In this document: piece by piece, positions 1 to 6,978 of the stretch
Layout of the letters: each line of letters starts with the position of its first letter
Numbering within the stretch: position 1 is the first letter of the stretch
Origin: Acidobacteriota bacterium
GTDB taxonomy: Bacteria > Acidobacteriota > Vicinamibacteria > Vicinamibacterales > UBA8438
Direction: 5' to 3'
Length of the DNA stretch: 16,414 nucleotides
Assembly (NCBI GenBank): GCA_005778315.1
Contig: SXOW01000173.1
Coordinates: 1-16,414, forward strand
Program-made: the position numbers and the translations under genes
Notes under the pieces: generated by a model
Database searches by the model: none
What the model was told of the DNA's origin: nothing
The model's input: the letters and a program-made list of their open reading frames with translations, nothing else

Positions 1-1120
1 CGCCGGCGTCCTCGGCCAGGCTGATGATCCGGCTGGCCAGCCCTGGGAGCGAGTCGAACGAGACGAAATACCCGCCCCGCGGTGTACTCCACCGTCCCAT
101 GCCCTTGCCATCGAGCGCGTCCGACAGACGCCGCTGCACCAGATCGAATTTGGGCCGAAGGATCTCGGCGTGCTTCCGCATATGCTCGCGGACACCCTCA
201 AGGTCCCGGAGGAAGCGGACGTGACGCAGCTGGTTCACCTTGTCCGGGCCAATCGTCAACGACTGCAGTCTGGCTCGAAAGGCGGACAGATTCACCGGCG
301 AACCGGCCATGAACGAAATACCGGCGCCTGCCCGGGTCACCTTGGAGGTCGAGGCGAAGAGCACGAGGCTGTCGTGTGTGCCTTGGGCCCGGCAGGCATC
401 CATGATGTTGTCGAGCTGGGGTGGCGTGTCGTCGAGGTCATGGACGGCATAGGCGTTGTCGCACATGATTCTAAAATAGGGCCCGGCGACCGCGCCAAGT
501 CGGGCGAGGCGCGCCACGGTCGCGGCGGAATACGTTTGCCCGCCGGGGTTCGAGTACTTCGGTACGCACCAGATGCCCTTGATGGTGGGGTCCTCCCGGA
601 CCAACGACTCGACCTGATCCATGTCCGGTCCCTCGTCGGTCATGGGCACGGTCACCATCTCGATCCCGAGGTCCTTGAGAATCGCGAAGTGGCGGTCGTA
701 TCCGGGCACGGGACAGAGAAACCGGGTGGTCCCGCTGTCCCTCCAGGCGGAGCCCGGACCGGCCGGGCCGTAGAGCCGCGCGTGCATCAGGTAGAGATAC
801 ATCAGCGTGAGGCTGCTGTTACCGCCTGCGATGACCTCGTCGGCTCGGACGCCGAGCAGCTCGGCCCCGAGCGCCCGCGCCTCCGGGAGGCCGTCCAGAC
901 CGCCGTAGTTTCGAGTGTCGGTGCCGTCGCCCGCGATGAAGCCCTTCGCCGCATCGCCGGTGTCGAGCGCATCTGCGAGCGCGAGCTGGCTGGGACTGGG
1001 CTTCCCACGCGTCAGGTCCAGGGTCAGGCCAGCCTCACGAAATTGTCCGTATTCGTAGTTCAGATCCCGCGACAGGGCGAGGAGTTCGTCGTGGGTCAGG
1101 CGGTCCAGTGTCACGGTCAC
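1..1120 (-). CDS. PLP-dependent aminotransferase of the MocR-like/aspartate aminotransferase type (3' end outside window)
   Basis: Fold-type I PLP enzyme, probably an aspartate-like aminotransferase transferring an amino group from an amino acid to a 2-oxoacid in the cytoplasm. I read about 373 codons by translating the complement; the C-terminal part lies beyond base 1, and relatives are about 420-430 residues. Visible landmarks are LTRGKPSPSQL (about 36-46), NYGGLDG (71-77), KYSNPGGQTYS (188-198), DNAYAV (221-226, the Asp/Tyr that contact PLP) and STSKVTRAG with the Schiff-base lysine at K260. The LTRGKPSP opening and the KYSNPGG motif fit the family often called putative alanine-glyoxylate/aspartate aminotransferase (Pfam Aminotran_MocR, from memory). 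The GTG start at 1120 is chosen because GGAGGA lies 5 nt upstream. Divergent from the gene at 1268. Substrate is not readable from sequence. Confidence 0.9.
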   Translation of the reverse strand, partial: MTVTLDRLTHDELLALSRDLNYEYGQFREAGLTLDLTRGKPSPSQLALADALDTGDAAKGFIAGDGTDTRNYGGLDGLPEARALGAELLGVRADEVIAGGNSSLTLMYLYLMHARLYGPAGPGSAWRDSGTTRFLCPVPGYDRHFAILKDLGIEMVTVPMTDEGPDMDQVESLVREDPTIKGIWCVPKYSNPGGQTYSAATVARLARLGAVAGPYFRIMCDNAYAVHDLDDTPPQLDNIMDACRAQGTHDSLVLFASTSKVTRAGAGISFMAGSPVNLSAFRARLQSLTIGPDKVNQLRHVRFLRDLEGVREHMRKHAEILRPKFDLVQRRLSDALDGKGMGRWSTPRGGYFVSFDSLPGLASRIISLAEDAG

Positions 1121-1201
1121 GTGCGTCCTCCGATTTGGCCAATAGCACCGCAGCGGCTCGACCTGGTGCCCTGCGAGCGTACGGCGGCGATTGAGTGTAT
1201 T

Positions 1202-1234
1202 CGGTTTCTGCTAAGCTGACGCCGACAGAAACCG
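1202..1234. promoter_or_regulatory. 9-bp perfect inverted repeat in divergent promoter region
   Basis: CGGTTTCTG at 1202-1210 is exactly repeated in inverse as CAGAAACCG at 1226-1234, with a 15-nt spacer. It lies in the 147-bp gap between the aminotransferase (minus) and the small helical protein (plus). A weak plus-strand promoter overlaps it: TTGAGT at 1191-1196, 15-nt spacing, TAAGCT at 1212-1217, so the -10 would fall in the spacer. The arrangement suits an operator. A transcript hairpin in the 5' leader of the plus-strand pair is the alternative. No regulator is encoded nearby. Confidence 0.4.
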
Positions 1235-1267
1235 CGTCGGCCCTGCGGTCGCCGCCTCGCGTGACTT

Positions 1268-1792
1268 ATGACCCTGCTGGAAAACGTCTCCCTGGACGGA
1301 CTGACCCCGGTACGACTCTGGTCGGCCTTGGACCCGCCGACGCGTCAGCTCGCGGCCGCAGCGATGTTCGAGGGTGACCCGGCGCTGCGTGGCCAAGCTC
1401 ATCAGGCGATCGCGGCCACCCTGCGCTTCCGTGTCGCCGGCGTGCGGAAGTTGTCGCTCGGCAAACGCATCGACTATCTGGCGCGGGTCGTGCGACCCGA
1501 ACATGAACTGGCGTCATCCTTGCTGATGGCGCTGCACCTGGGTCGCCGACAGGAGCTGCTGAGCAGCTTTCTCGACCAGCTCGCGATTCCGAACGCAGAC
1601 GGCTTGATCGACGAGGGCCACGAACTCGGTCCGGTGGACGCCGAGGCGCTCGTGCCGGCGGTGGCGGAGCTTCGCGCACGCTTCGATGCTGCGCAGGTAG
1701 ACGTGTATTTAGCCAGCCTGCTCGCGCTTGATCCTGACGTGTGGGGCGCGCTGAGACCGTTGCTCCAGGCCGATGACTCGGCGTCAACGTGA
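1268..1792 (+). CDS. small helical protein of unknown function, upstream of rapA-like gene
   Basis: 174-residue soluble protein that I do not recognise. It has no signal peptide, membrane segment or cysteine. It is rich in Leu, Ala and Arg in amphipathic helical stretches, for example TRQLAAAAMF near residue 30 and a KLSLGKRIDYLARVV segment near 64-78, with a more acidic middle (about 117-128). Codon use has the strong third-position G/C of its neighbours, and the long minus-strand open frame over the same DNA is a shadow. The start ATG has no clear Shine-Dalgarno sequence. It is 115 bp upstream of the SNF2 ATPase and co-oriented, so they may share a transcript; a partner or cofactor role is inference from position only. 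After its TGA the same frame stays open to about 1946. Confidence 0.7.
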   Translation: MTLLENVSLDGLTPVRLWSALDPPTRQLAAAAMFEGDPALRGQAHQAIAATLRFRVAGVRKLSLGKRIDYLARVVRPEHELASSLLMALHLGRRQELLSSFLDQLAIPNADGLIDEGHELGPVDAEALVPAVAELRARFDAAQVDVYLASLLALDPDVWGALRPLLQADDSAST

Positions 1793-1907
1793 CAGCAGAC
1801 ACAGGAGACGGCGACGCGCGACACCGTCCAGCGAACAGGACGGGTCCAGGCGGGGCTGGTGTATGCGCGCGTGCAGACGTTGGGGCGCGAGCCCGTGTTG
1901 ATAGCGC

Positions 1908-4427
1908 ATGGATTGGGAACCTGGCGATCGACTGACCCACCGCTTTAATCCGGACCTCGGCGCTGGCCTGGTGGAGGCGGTAGAGCACCGCAAGGTCGTG
2001 GTGCGCTTCCCCGATACCGATACGGTGCTCACCCTGGCCGCGGATTCTGACGCGATCCGCCCGCTTCGATTCCAGTCGGGCGCCAGAGCGGTACTGCTGG
2101 CCACTCTCAAACACGTCGTCGTGGACGAGGAACTGGAGAGCGGCCGCATCCGCCTGGTGGGTGGACGGGAAGTCGACCCGACTGACCTGTGGCCCGTCAA
2201 GATCAGCGATTCCCTCGCCGAGCGATTGGCGTTGGGCAAGGTGGATTCGGTGGAAGCGTTCGTCATGCGCTTGGATGCCCTGCACCTGGCGTCGATCCGG
2301 GAGCCTGACGGGCTCGGTTCGTTCCTTGGCGGTCGGATCCGTTTGTTCCCGCATCAGTTGCATGCGGCCGAGGCGGCGACGACAGCGGATCCGACTCGGT
2401 GGTTACTGGCCGACGAAGTCGGGCTGGGGAAGACCGTCGAAGCCTGCCTCGTCCTCAACCACCTGGTGCAAACCGGCCGGGCGGACCGAACGCTCGTGGT
2501 GGCCCCCGACACGCTCACGGTGCAGTGGCTGGGCGAGTTGTGGCGCAAATACCATCAGGTGTTCGTGCTCCTCGACGAGAAACGTCTGCTCGATGTCGAG
2601 CGGGACTTCGGCAAGGGATTCAACCCGTTCCAGGCGTACCGGCAGGTTGTCGTGGGGCTGGAGTTCCTACAGGCGCGGCCGAAATTGACGGAGCAGGCGG
2701 TCGAGGCCGGCATCGAGTTGCTCATTGTCGACGAAGCGCATCACCTGCGGCGGCCGCCCGGGCACCCGGGGAATCGCGCTTATCGAGCCGTGGAGCCGAT
2801 CGCGGCGCTCGGGCGGCATGTGCTCCTGCTGACCGCGACCCCGCTCGACGAGGACGCCTTCGGCTTCTTCCGGTTGGTCGAGCTGTTGCGGCCCGACGAG
2901 TTTGCGTCGAAGTCCATTGAGGAGCGTGTCGCGCAGGCCACGCCGCTGCCCCCCTGCACCAGCGCGGCTCGCCGCCAGGACATCGGCGGGCTCCAGCCGC
3001 GGAACCCGGTTCCGGTGGACCTGACGGCCGAACCCGGGTGGGCTGCGCGGGTGCAGATCGAGACGGAGCTACGGGCGCAACCAGCCGCCAACGCGGTGGC
3101 GAAAAAGGAAAAACTCCGCCGGATTTGTCGCACGCTCGCGTCTGGATCCGCGCTCAGCGGACTGTTGACGAGGGACGAGGCGGCGCTGCGTGACCTGGCG
3201 GCCGAGGCGGACCGCGTGGACCCGCGCTTGATCTGGCTTGCCCTGGCCGGGCAAGCGTGGAAGCGCGCGGGCGAGAAGACCTTAGTCTTCGTGGCCGAGC
3301 GCGAGACGCTCGAGGTGGTCAAGAGCGCGATGGGTCGGCTAGGCCAGGTCAAGGTCGGCGTGTTCCACGAGGACCTGCCGCCGGCTCAGCGGGACATCGA
3401 AGTGGCCCAGTTCCGAACGTCCAGTGGACCGTCGATGCTGATTTCGACCGAGTGCGGGGGAGAGGGGCGTAACTTCGAGTTCTGCACGCGGCTCGTGCTG
3501 TTCGACCTGCCGTGGAACCCGGTGGCGGTCGAGCAACGTATCGGTCGACTCGACCGGATCGAGCGCCGGATGCCGGTCGACATCGTGTATTTTCGGATCC
3601 CATCTCCCGTCGGGGCCGCGGTGGTCGCGCTGTACGAATCGTTGGGAATTTTCAACGAACCCCTCGGTGGCCTCGAACGCGAGCTGGCCGGGATCGAGGC
3701 CGCTATCGAGAAGATGGTGCTGTCTGCCAGGCCCCCGAATGAGGCGGTGCTGCGTCCTGCCCTCGAGGAGGCCTCTCGGGCGAAAGACCGGGTGCGGGAA
3801 GCGGCGATGCATGAGCTCCACCGCGATCCCTACCGACCGGAGATGGGGGAGGAGATTCTCGCGCGGGTGCCGAAGGACCTGGAAGAACTCACGCGGGACG
3901 TGGTACTCGCCGCGGCTGACCAGCTGGGGCTACGAGTCGACGAGCATCGCGGCGGACTGCGCTACTCGATCGAGTTGGGGACCCGCGCTCGAGTCGAGAG
4001 TCTCCCAGGCGTGCCGGGCGGGTCCAGCTTTCTTGGCACCTTTGACCGCGAGGAGGCGGTGCGTGACGAGAGCATCGACTTCTTCAGTTCGGGTCATGCC
4101 CTCGTCGAAGGGACCTTGGCGCATCTGGAAGACTCGGGCGACGGCCGCGTGGCGCTGCTCCATGTGCGCGGAGACGTCGACGGGTTCGGCCTCCTGGCCA
4201 TCTACAAGCAGGGACCCGCCTTCACGGCGGTGGCGGTGGATATGGAGGGCAAGGCCCGCCCCGAGTGGGCGGAGTTGTTGACCCGCCGTCCGCTCAAGAG
4301 CCGTCGTATCAAGACCGAGAACTGGACGGGGCAGCCGGGCTGGCCAGCCACGATTCGGCGGCTGGCGGGATTCCTCCCCGACGGTCGCCGACCCATCGCC
4401 CTGGCAGCCTTTCGCATCGGCCGCTAG
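1908..4427 (+). CDS. rapA: RapA/HepA-type SNF2 ATPase (RNA polymerase-associated)
   Basis: SNF2-family ATPase; in E. coli the family member RapA binds RNA polymerase and promotes its recycling. Visible: an N-terminal Tudor/KOW-like beta segment (residues 1-60, GDRLTHRFNPDLGAG); Walker A in DEVGLGKTVEA (169-179); DEAH at 275-278; LLTATP at 307-312; STECGGEGRNFEF (513-525) and EQRIGRLDR (542-550) in the second RecA lobe. The C-terminal part keeps the RapA-type pattern TFDRE followed by ESIDFFSSGHALVEG (about 711-735), matching the FDRE...AREDxxFxTWEHP block of E. coli RapA from memory. At 839 residues it is shorter than E. coli RapA (968); the mid-region linker and extreme C-terminus look reduced. 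The start is fixed by an in-frame TAG at 1902-1904, only one codon upstream, and no Shine-Dalgarno sequence is evident. A specialised paralogue remains possible. Confidence 0.88.
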   Translation: MDWEPGDRLTHRFNPDLGAGLVEAVEHRKVVVRFPDTDTVLTLAADSDAIRPLRFQSGARAVLLATLKHVVVDEELESGRIRLVGGREVDPTDLWPVKISDSLAERLALGKVDSVEAFVMRLDALHLASIREPDGLGSFLGGRIRLFPHQLHAAEAATTADPTRWLLADEVGLGKTVEACLVLNHLVQTGRADRTLVVAPDTLTVQWLGELWRKYHQVFVLLDEKRLLDVERDFGKGFNPFQAYRQVVVGLEFLQARPKLTEQAVEAGIELLIVDEAHHLRRPPGHPGNRAYRAVEPIAALGRHVLLLTATPLDEDAFGFFRLVELLRPDEFASKSIEERVAQATPLPPCTSAARRQDIGGLQPRNPVPVDLTAEPGWAARVQIETELRAQPAANAVAKKEKLRRICRTLASGSALSGLLTRDEAALRDLAAEADRVDPRLIWLALAGQAWKRAGEKTLVFVAERETLEVVKSAMGRLGQVKVGVFHEDLPPAQRDIEVAQFRTSSGPSMLISTECGGEGRNFEFCTRLVLFDLPWNPVAVEQRIGRLDRIERRMPVDIVYFRIPSPVGAAVVALYESLGIFNEPLGGLERELAGIEAAIEKMVLSARPPNEAVLRPALEEASRAKDRVREAAMHELHRDPYRPEMGEEILARVPKDLEELTRDVVLAAADQLGLRVDEHRGGLRYSIELGTRARVESLPGVPGGSSFLGTFDREEAVRDESIDFFSSGHALVEGTLAHLEDSGDGRVALLHVRGDVDGFGLLAIYKQGPAFTAVAVDMEGKARPEWAELLTRRPLKSRRIKTENWTGQPGWPATIRRLAGFLPDGRRPIALAAFRIGR

Positions 4428-4428
4428 T

Positions 4429-4447
4429 CAGCGCTTGGTCAGCGCTG
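4429..4447 (+). terminator. hairpin after rapA-like gene, possible terminator
   Basis: CAGCGC (4429-4434) and GCGCTG (4442-4447) form a perfect 6-bp stem with a 7-nt loop, starting two bases after the rapA-like stop codon. It is followed by CCTTTG, not a true U-tract. The adjoining gene on the minus strand converges here, so the element could serve either direction. Confidence 0.35.
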
Positions 4448-4460
4448 CCTTTGAGGCTTC

Positions 4461-4488
4461 CGGCAGGACCTGGTCGGCAGGACCCAGG
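4461..4488. repeat. short tandem repeat between convergent genes
   Basis: CGGCAGGACC occurs at 4461-4470 and again at 4475-4484, a 14-bp period. CCTGG (4469-4473) and CCAGG (4484-4488) also form an inverted pair, so on the minus strand this can fold as a weak hairpin. It begins only a few bases past the aminotransferase stop at 4492-4494, where a terminator would be expected. Confidence 0.3.
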
Positions 4489-4491
4489 ACG

Positions 4492-5859
4492 CTACGGGAG
4501 CACGGTGCGAATCGAGTCCGCGAGAATCTCAACGGCCCGGTCCAACTGGTGCTCGGTGATCACTGCGGCTGGAGCCAGCACGTAGATGTCGCCCTTCACC
4601 CGGCTGAACAGGCCCCGCCGCGCCGTCTCCTGGAGGAGTCGAGGCCCGACCCGGTCGGCCGCCGGAAAACTCGCTTTGGTGGACCGGTCCGCCACCAGCT
4701 CGACCCCACACATCAGCCCTTTCCCGCGGATGTCGCCGACGTGCGGATGGTCGCCGAGCGCGGTACGCAGGTTCGCGAGCAGGTGGTCGCCCTTGGTTGC
4801 ACACTGCCCCGGCAGATCCTCTTCCAGGATGATGCGCAGGTTGCGGAGGGCCACCGCGCAGGCAACCGGGTGGGCCGAATAGGTGTAGGCGTGCATCCAC
4901 ACGCGGTCGTCGTTGTCGAGCGTGGCCGCGATGCGGTCGTTGATTCCGATCCCCCCGAGCGGGACATACCCGGACGTGATCGCTTTGGCGAACTGGACGA
5001 TATCTGGTTCGACGCCCCAGTGATCGAGCGCGAAGAGGGTGCCGGTGCGTCCGAACCCTGTGATCACCTCGTCGGCCACCAGCAAGACCTCGTACGGGTC
5101 GCAGATGTCCCGAATGCGTCTGCAATAGGCGTCCTGGGGGACGATGACTCCGCCGGCACCCTGCACCGGTTCGGCCAGGAACATCCCGACGGTGTCGGCT
5201 CCCTCTCGAAGAATAGCCTGCTCCAACTCGTTCGCGGCGGCGATGCCCTGGCTGATGCCGCTGGGGGCCTCATACCGATAGGGATAGGGCGATGGGATGT
5301 GGAGGAAGCCGGGGACCCGCGGTTCGAACAACGGCCAATAGGCGCTCAGGCCCGTTGCACTCATAGCCGCCAAGGTGGCGCCGTGGTATCCCTCGATCCG
5401 CGAGATGACCTTCGTTTTCTGCGGCCGGCCGCGCAGGGTCCAGTACGCACGCGACATCTTGACGCTGCTGTCTGTCGCCTCGCCGCCCCCGGACGTGAAG
5501 AAAAACCGGTTGATCGACGGGTAGGTCAGTGTCGCCAGCCGTTCGGCCAACTCGATGGCGGGTCGATTGGAACTGCCGGCGAAGCCGGAGACGTAGGCGA
5601 GTGTCGCCGCCTGGTCGCGGGCGGCATCTGCCAGCTCGCGGCGCCCATGCCCGACCAACACGTTCCACAAGCCGGAGAGGCCGTCGATGTACTCGGTACC
5701 GTCGGAGTCCGTGAGTGTCGCGCCCTGCCCCTGGACCCAGATCCGAGTGTTCTGCTGGGCCTGGGTGCTGTGCAACGGGTGGATCAGATGCGCCGCGTCC
5801 TGAGCCCGAAGCGCCTGCGTGGTCACGGTGTCGTCAGGTGGGGCTGGAAGGGATCCCAT
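4492..5859 (-). CDS. class III (omega) aminotransferase
   Basis: 455-residue PLP enzyme of the subgroup-III (omega-amino acid/amine:pyruvate-type) aminotransferases, full length for the family. Landmarks: SGGGEATDSSVKM (123-135, the phosphate-binding SGSEA-type loop), EGYHG with the PLP-stacking Tyr near 158, VADEVITGFGRTG (261-273) with D263 binding the pyridine nitrogen, FAKAITSGYVPLGG (290-303) with Schiff-base lysine K292, and HAYTYSAHPVACAVA (323-337). Cytoplasmic; the amino donor (beta-alanine, GABA, polyamine or amine) cannot be assigned. The ATG lies 6 bp after the stop of the exported-protein gene upstream and lacks a clear ribosome-binding site, so translation is probably coupled and both genes use the promoter at 6808-6836. 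The very long open frame on the opposite strand is a shadow. Confidence 0.92.
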   Translation of the reverse strand: MGSLPAPPDDTVTTQALRAQDAAHLIHPLHSTQAQQNTRIWVQGQGATLTDSDGTEYIDGLSGLWNVLVGHGRRELADAARDQAATLAYVSGFAGSSNRPAIELAERLATLTYPSINRFFFTSGGGEATDSSVKMSRAYWTLRGRPQKTKVISRIEGYHGATLAAMSATGLSAYWPLFEPRVPGFLHIPSPYPYRYEAPSGISQGIAAANELEQAILREGADTVGMFLAEPVQGAGGVIVPQDAYCRRIRDICDPYEVLLVADEVITGFGRTGTLFALDHWGVEPDIVQFAKAITSGYVPLGGIGINDRIAATLDNDDRVWMHAYTYSAHPVACAVALRNLRIILEEDLPGQCATKGDHLLANLRTALGDHPHVGDIRGKGLMCGVELVADRSTKASFPAADRVGPRLLQETARRGLFSRVKGDIYVLAPAAVITEHQLDRAVEILADSIRTVLP

Positions 5860-5865
5860 ACTCGG

Positions 5866-6732
5866 TCAGTTCGTGCGGAGATACGCGCCATCACCCAGGC
5901 GCTGAAAGGGCCCGCCGTCGACGGAGAACTCGTCGCTGACCGCGAACGCCGTGTCCGAGGTGACTCGGAGCAGACGTTTGCGGACGTAGACCCGCCCATC
6001 CGCTTCTATGGGTGCCGTCAGGAAGGTGATGCCGATCGGGCTCGTCCAGTTGCCCAGTGCGATCACCGACTGTCCAGTCGACAGGGTTTCGTGCCATACC
6101 AGCGACCGAGCGTTCTCATCGAATCCGATCGTCCAGGTTTCCGCGTAGGCGTCGCCAAACACCTCGCCCGTCACGGCGCCTCGGACGAACGGCGCCTGCG
6201 GAATCTCGGTAAATGTCACGCGACCGCTGCGGGTACCGATACTCAGGGGCGGGAATTCGCCGCCGAGGTACTCGAAGCTCCAGCTGCCGGCGAAGTAGCC
6301 GATACGCTGCTTGACCTGCGGTTGGGGCACCTCTGCCCGCCGGCGTCGGGTCAGCTCGAGCGTGACGTCGAAGCCATGGTCGCCAAGTGTGATCCGGCCG
6401 GCGCCGGAGAGCGTGCCCTCGTCTCGCGTCAGGGTGTAACGGAGCGCGAGGGGGCCGAAGTCCGTGTCCGACGCACCCGTGAGGGTGACCTGAGTTTCCG
6501 TGGCCTCAACCGTTGACAGCCGGATTTCTCGCCCTGGGGCGAACCCTGTCATGAGCCCGGAGTACATCCCGGCACTGCCGGCGAGGGTGAGGGTTGCGTC
6601 CGTATCCTGCCCGTCGGCGGTGCTGATCGTTCCCCGCCAGCTGCCGGCCCACGGGTCTGGCTGGGCGGTCGCGACGGTCGGGAACGCCAGTGCCACCGCC
6701 AGCGCCGCCGAGACAATGTGGGACGTCTTCAC
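5866..6732 (-). CDS. exported beta-rich protein of unknown function
   Basis: 288-residue exported protein if translation starts at the GTG at 6732. That start gives a clean Sec signal peptide: basic K2, a hydrophobic run IVSAALAVALAFPTVA, and AxA cleavage before QPDPW. GGAAAG lies 8 nt upstream. An ATG at 6762 would add ten residues and is less likely. The mature protein has two beta-rich halves: SWRGTISTADGQDTDATLTL (about 30-49) looks like a lipocalin-type first strand, and the second half begins IGYFAGSWSFEYLGGEF (near 142-158) and resembles DUF1579/calycin-like proteins with repeated W-T-S-P and G-x-Y turns. The halves are joined by an RRRR linker. Family membership is tentative. It is the first gene of a two-gene unit with the aminotransferase. 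Confidence 0.75.
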   Translation of the reverse strand: MKTSHIVSAALAVALAFPTVATAQPDPWAGSWRGTISTADGQDTDATLTLAGSAGMYSGLMTGFAPGREIRLSTVEATETQVTLTGASDTDFGPLALRYTLTRDEGTLSGAGRITLGDHGFDVTLELTRRRRAEVPQPQVKQRIGYFAGSWSFEYLGGEFPPLSIGTRSGRVTFTEIPQAPFVRGAVTGEVFGDAYAETWTIGFDENARSLVWHETLSTGQSVIALGNWTSPIGITFLTAPIEADGRVYVRKRLLRVTSDTAFAVSDEFSVDGGPFQRLGDGAYLRTN

Positions 6733-6752
6733 AGCGTGTTCTTTCCGAACAT
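6729..6752 (-). other. possible 7-codon leader ORF overlapping the next start
   Basis: On the minus strand an ATG at 6752 opens a seven-codon frame (MFGKNTL) whose TGA overlaps the GTG start of the exported protein as GTGA. It sits inside the promoter-proximal leader, next to the repeat motif. Overlap of this kind can couple translation. No Shine-Dalgarno sequence precedes the ATG, so it may be chance. Confidence 0.2.
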
Positions 6753-6775
6753 TGTTCGACATTGTTCGCAGTTCG
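6746..6775. promoter_or_regulatory. tandem and palindromic GTTCG/CGAAC motif in leader of exported-protein gene
   Basis: CGAACA (6746-6751), T, TGTTCG (6753-6758) is a perfect 6-bp inverted repeat around one base. ACATTGTTCG (6749-6758) is then repeated exactly at 6759-6768, and a third GTTCG follows at 6771-6775. The block lies downstream of the predicted start of transcription (about 6801) and upstream of the GTG start, so it could be an operator acting as a roadblock or an mRNA element. It resembles but does not match a Gram-positive LexA box, because the spacing between GAAC and GTTC is 3, not 4. Confidence 0.45.
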
Positions 6776-6782
6776 CACCTCG

Positions 6783-6796
6783 CCGGGGTTCCCCGG
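6783..6796. repeat. CCGGGG-TT-CCCCGG palindrome at transcript start
   Basis: A 6-bp GC-only inverted repeat around TT lies just downstream of the predicted minus-strand transcription start near 6801. It could be a DNA-binding site or a strong 5'-end RNA hairpin protecting the transcript. Confidence 0.35.
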
Positions 6797-6807
6797 CCGA
6801 TGAGACG

Positions 6808-6836
6808 ACTATACGAGCGCCTTGCCGAAAGATCAA
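6808..6836 (-). promoter_or_regulatory. sigma70-like promoter for exported protein-aminotransferase unit
   Basis: Read on the minus strand: TTGATC (6836-6831), 17 nt, TATAGT (6813-6808), with an A at 6801 well placed as start. This gives a leader of about 69 nt to the GTG at 6732, containing the palindromes described separately. The hexamers and 17-nt spacing are close to consensus. Confidence 0.6.
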
Positions 6837-6909
6837 AACCGCACGTCGCATCGGTCTCCCCGGGGATCGGTCTCGCGCACTGCGCCGGTGCGAGGCGGCG
6901 GACGCGCTC

Positions 6910-6918
6910 TGGTAGAAT
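6910..6918 (+). promoter_or_regulatory. extended -10 promoter for DUF6351 lipoprotein gene
   Basis: TGGTAGAAT is an extended -10 element (TG, one base, TAGAAT). No good -35 is present at the expected distance, which extended -10 promoters can tolerate. Start near 6925 favours the GTG at 6979 as the start codon over the GTG at 6934. Confidence 0.45.
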
Positions 6919-6978
6919 GCCGCACAACACCTTGTGCCGTCCGTCGAGACCAGGTCGGTGCGGGCAGAGAAAGACCAG

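Noticed and set aside
170..1219. 349-codon plus-strand open frame opposite the left aminotransferase
   Set aside because: The minus strand carries all the PLP-enzyme motifs; the plus frame is a GC-driven shadow.
1266..2363. 365-codon minus-strand open frame over the small helical gene and the rapA-like N-terminus
   Set aside because: It overlaps the RapA Tudor-like segment and has an Arg/Pro/Ser-rich shadow composition. The plus-strand 174-residue frame has better amino-acid composition and codon bias.
1908..4427. DISARM-type defence helicase
   Set aside because: The C-terminal TFDRE...SGHALVEG block and N-terminal Tudor-like segment match RapA, and no methylase, DrmA/B/C or other defence gene is present.
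4435..6516. 693-codon plus-strand open frame opposite the aminotransferase and exported-protein genes
   Set aside because: It runs antisense across two well-supported genes with clear motifs; long antisense frames are expected opposite codon-biased GC-rich genes. Its translation is low in hydrophobic periodicity and shows no domain.
6746..6758. LexA/SOS box reading of CGAACATTGTTCG
   Set aside because: The Gram-positive-type LexA box needs four bases between GAAC and GTTC; here there are three, and no SOS gene is adjacent.
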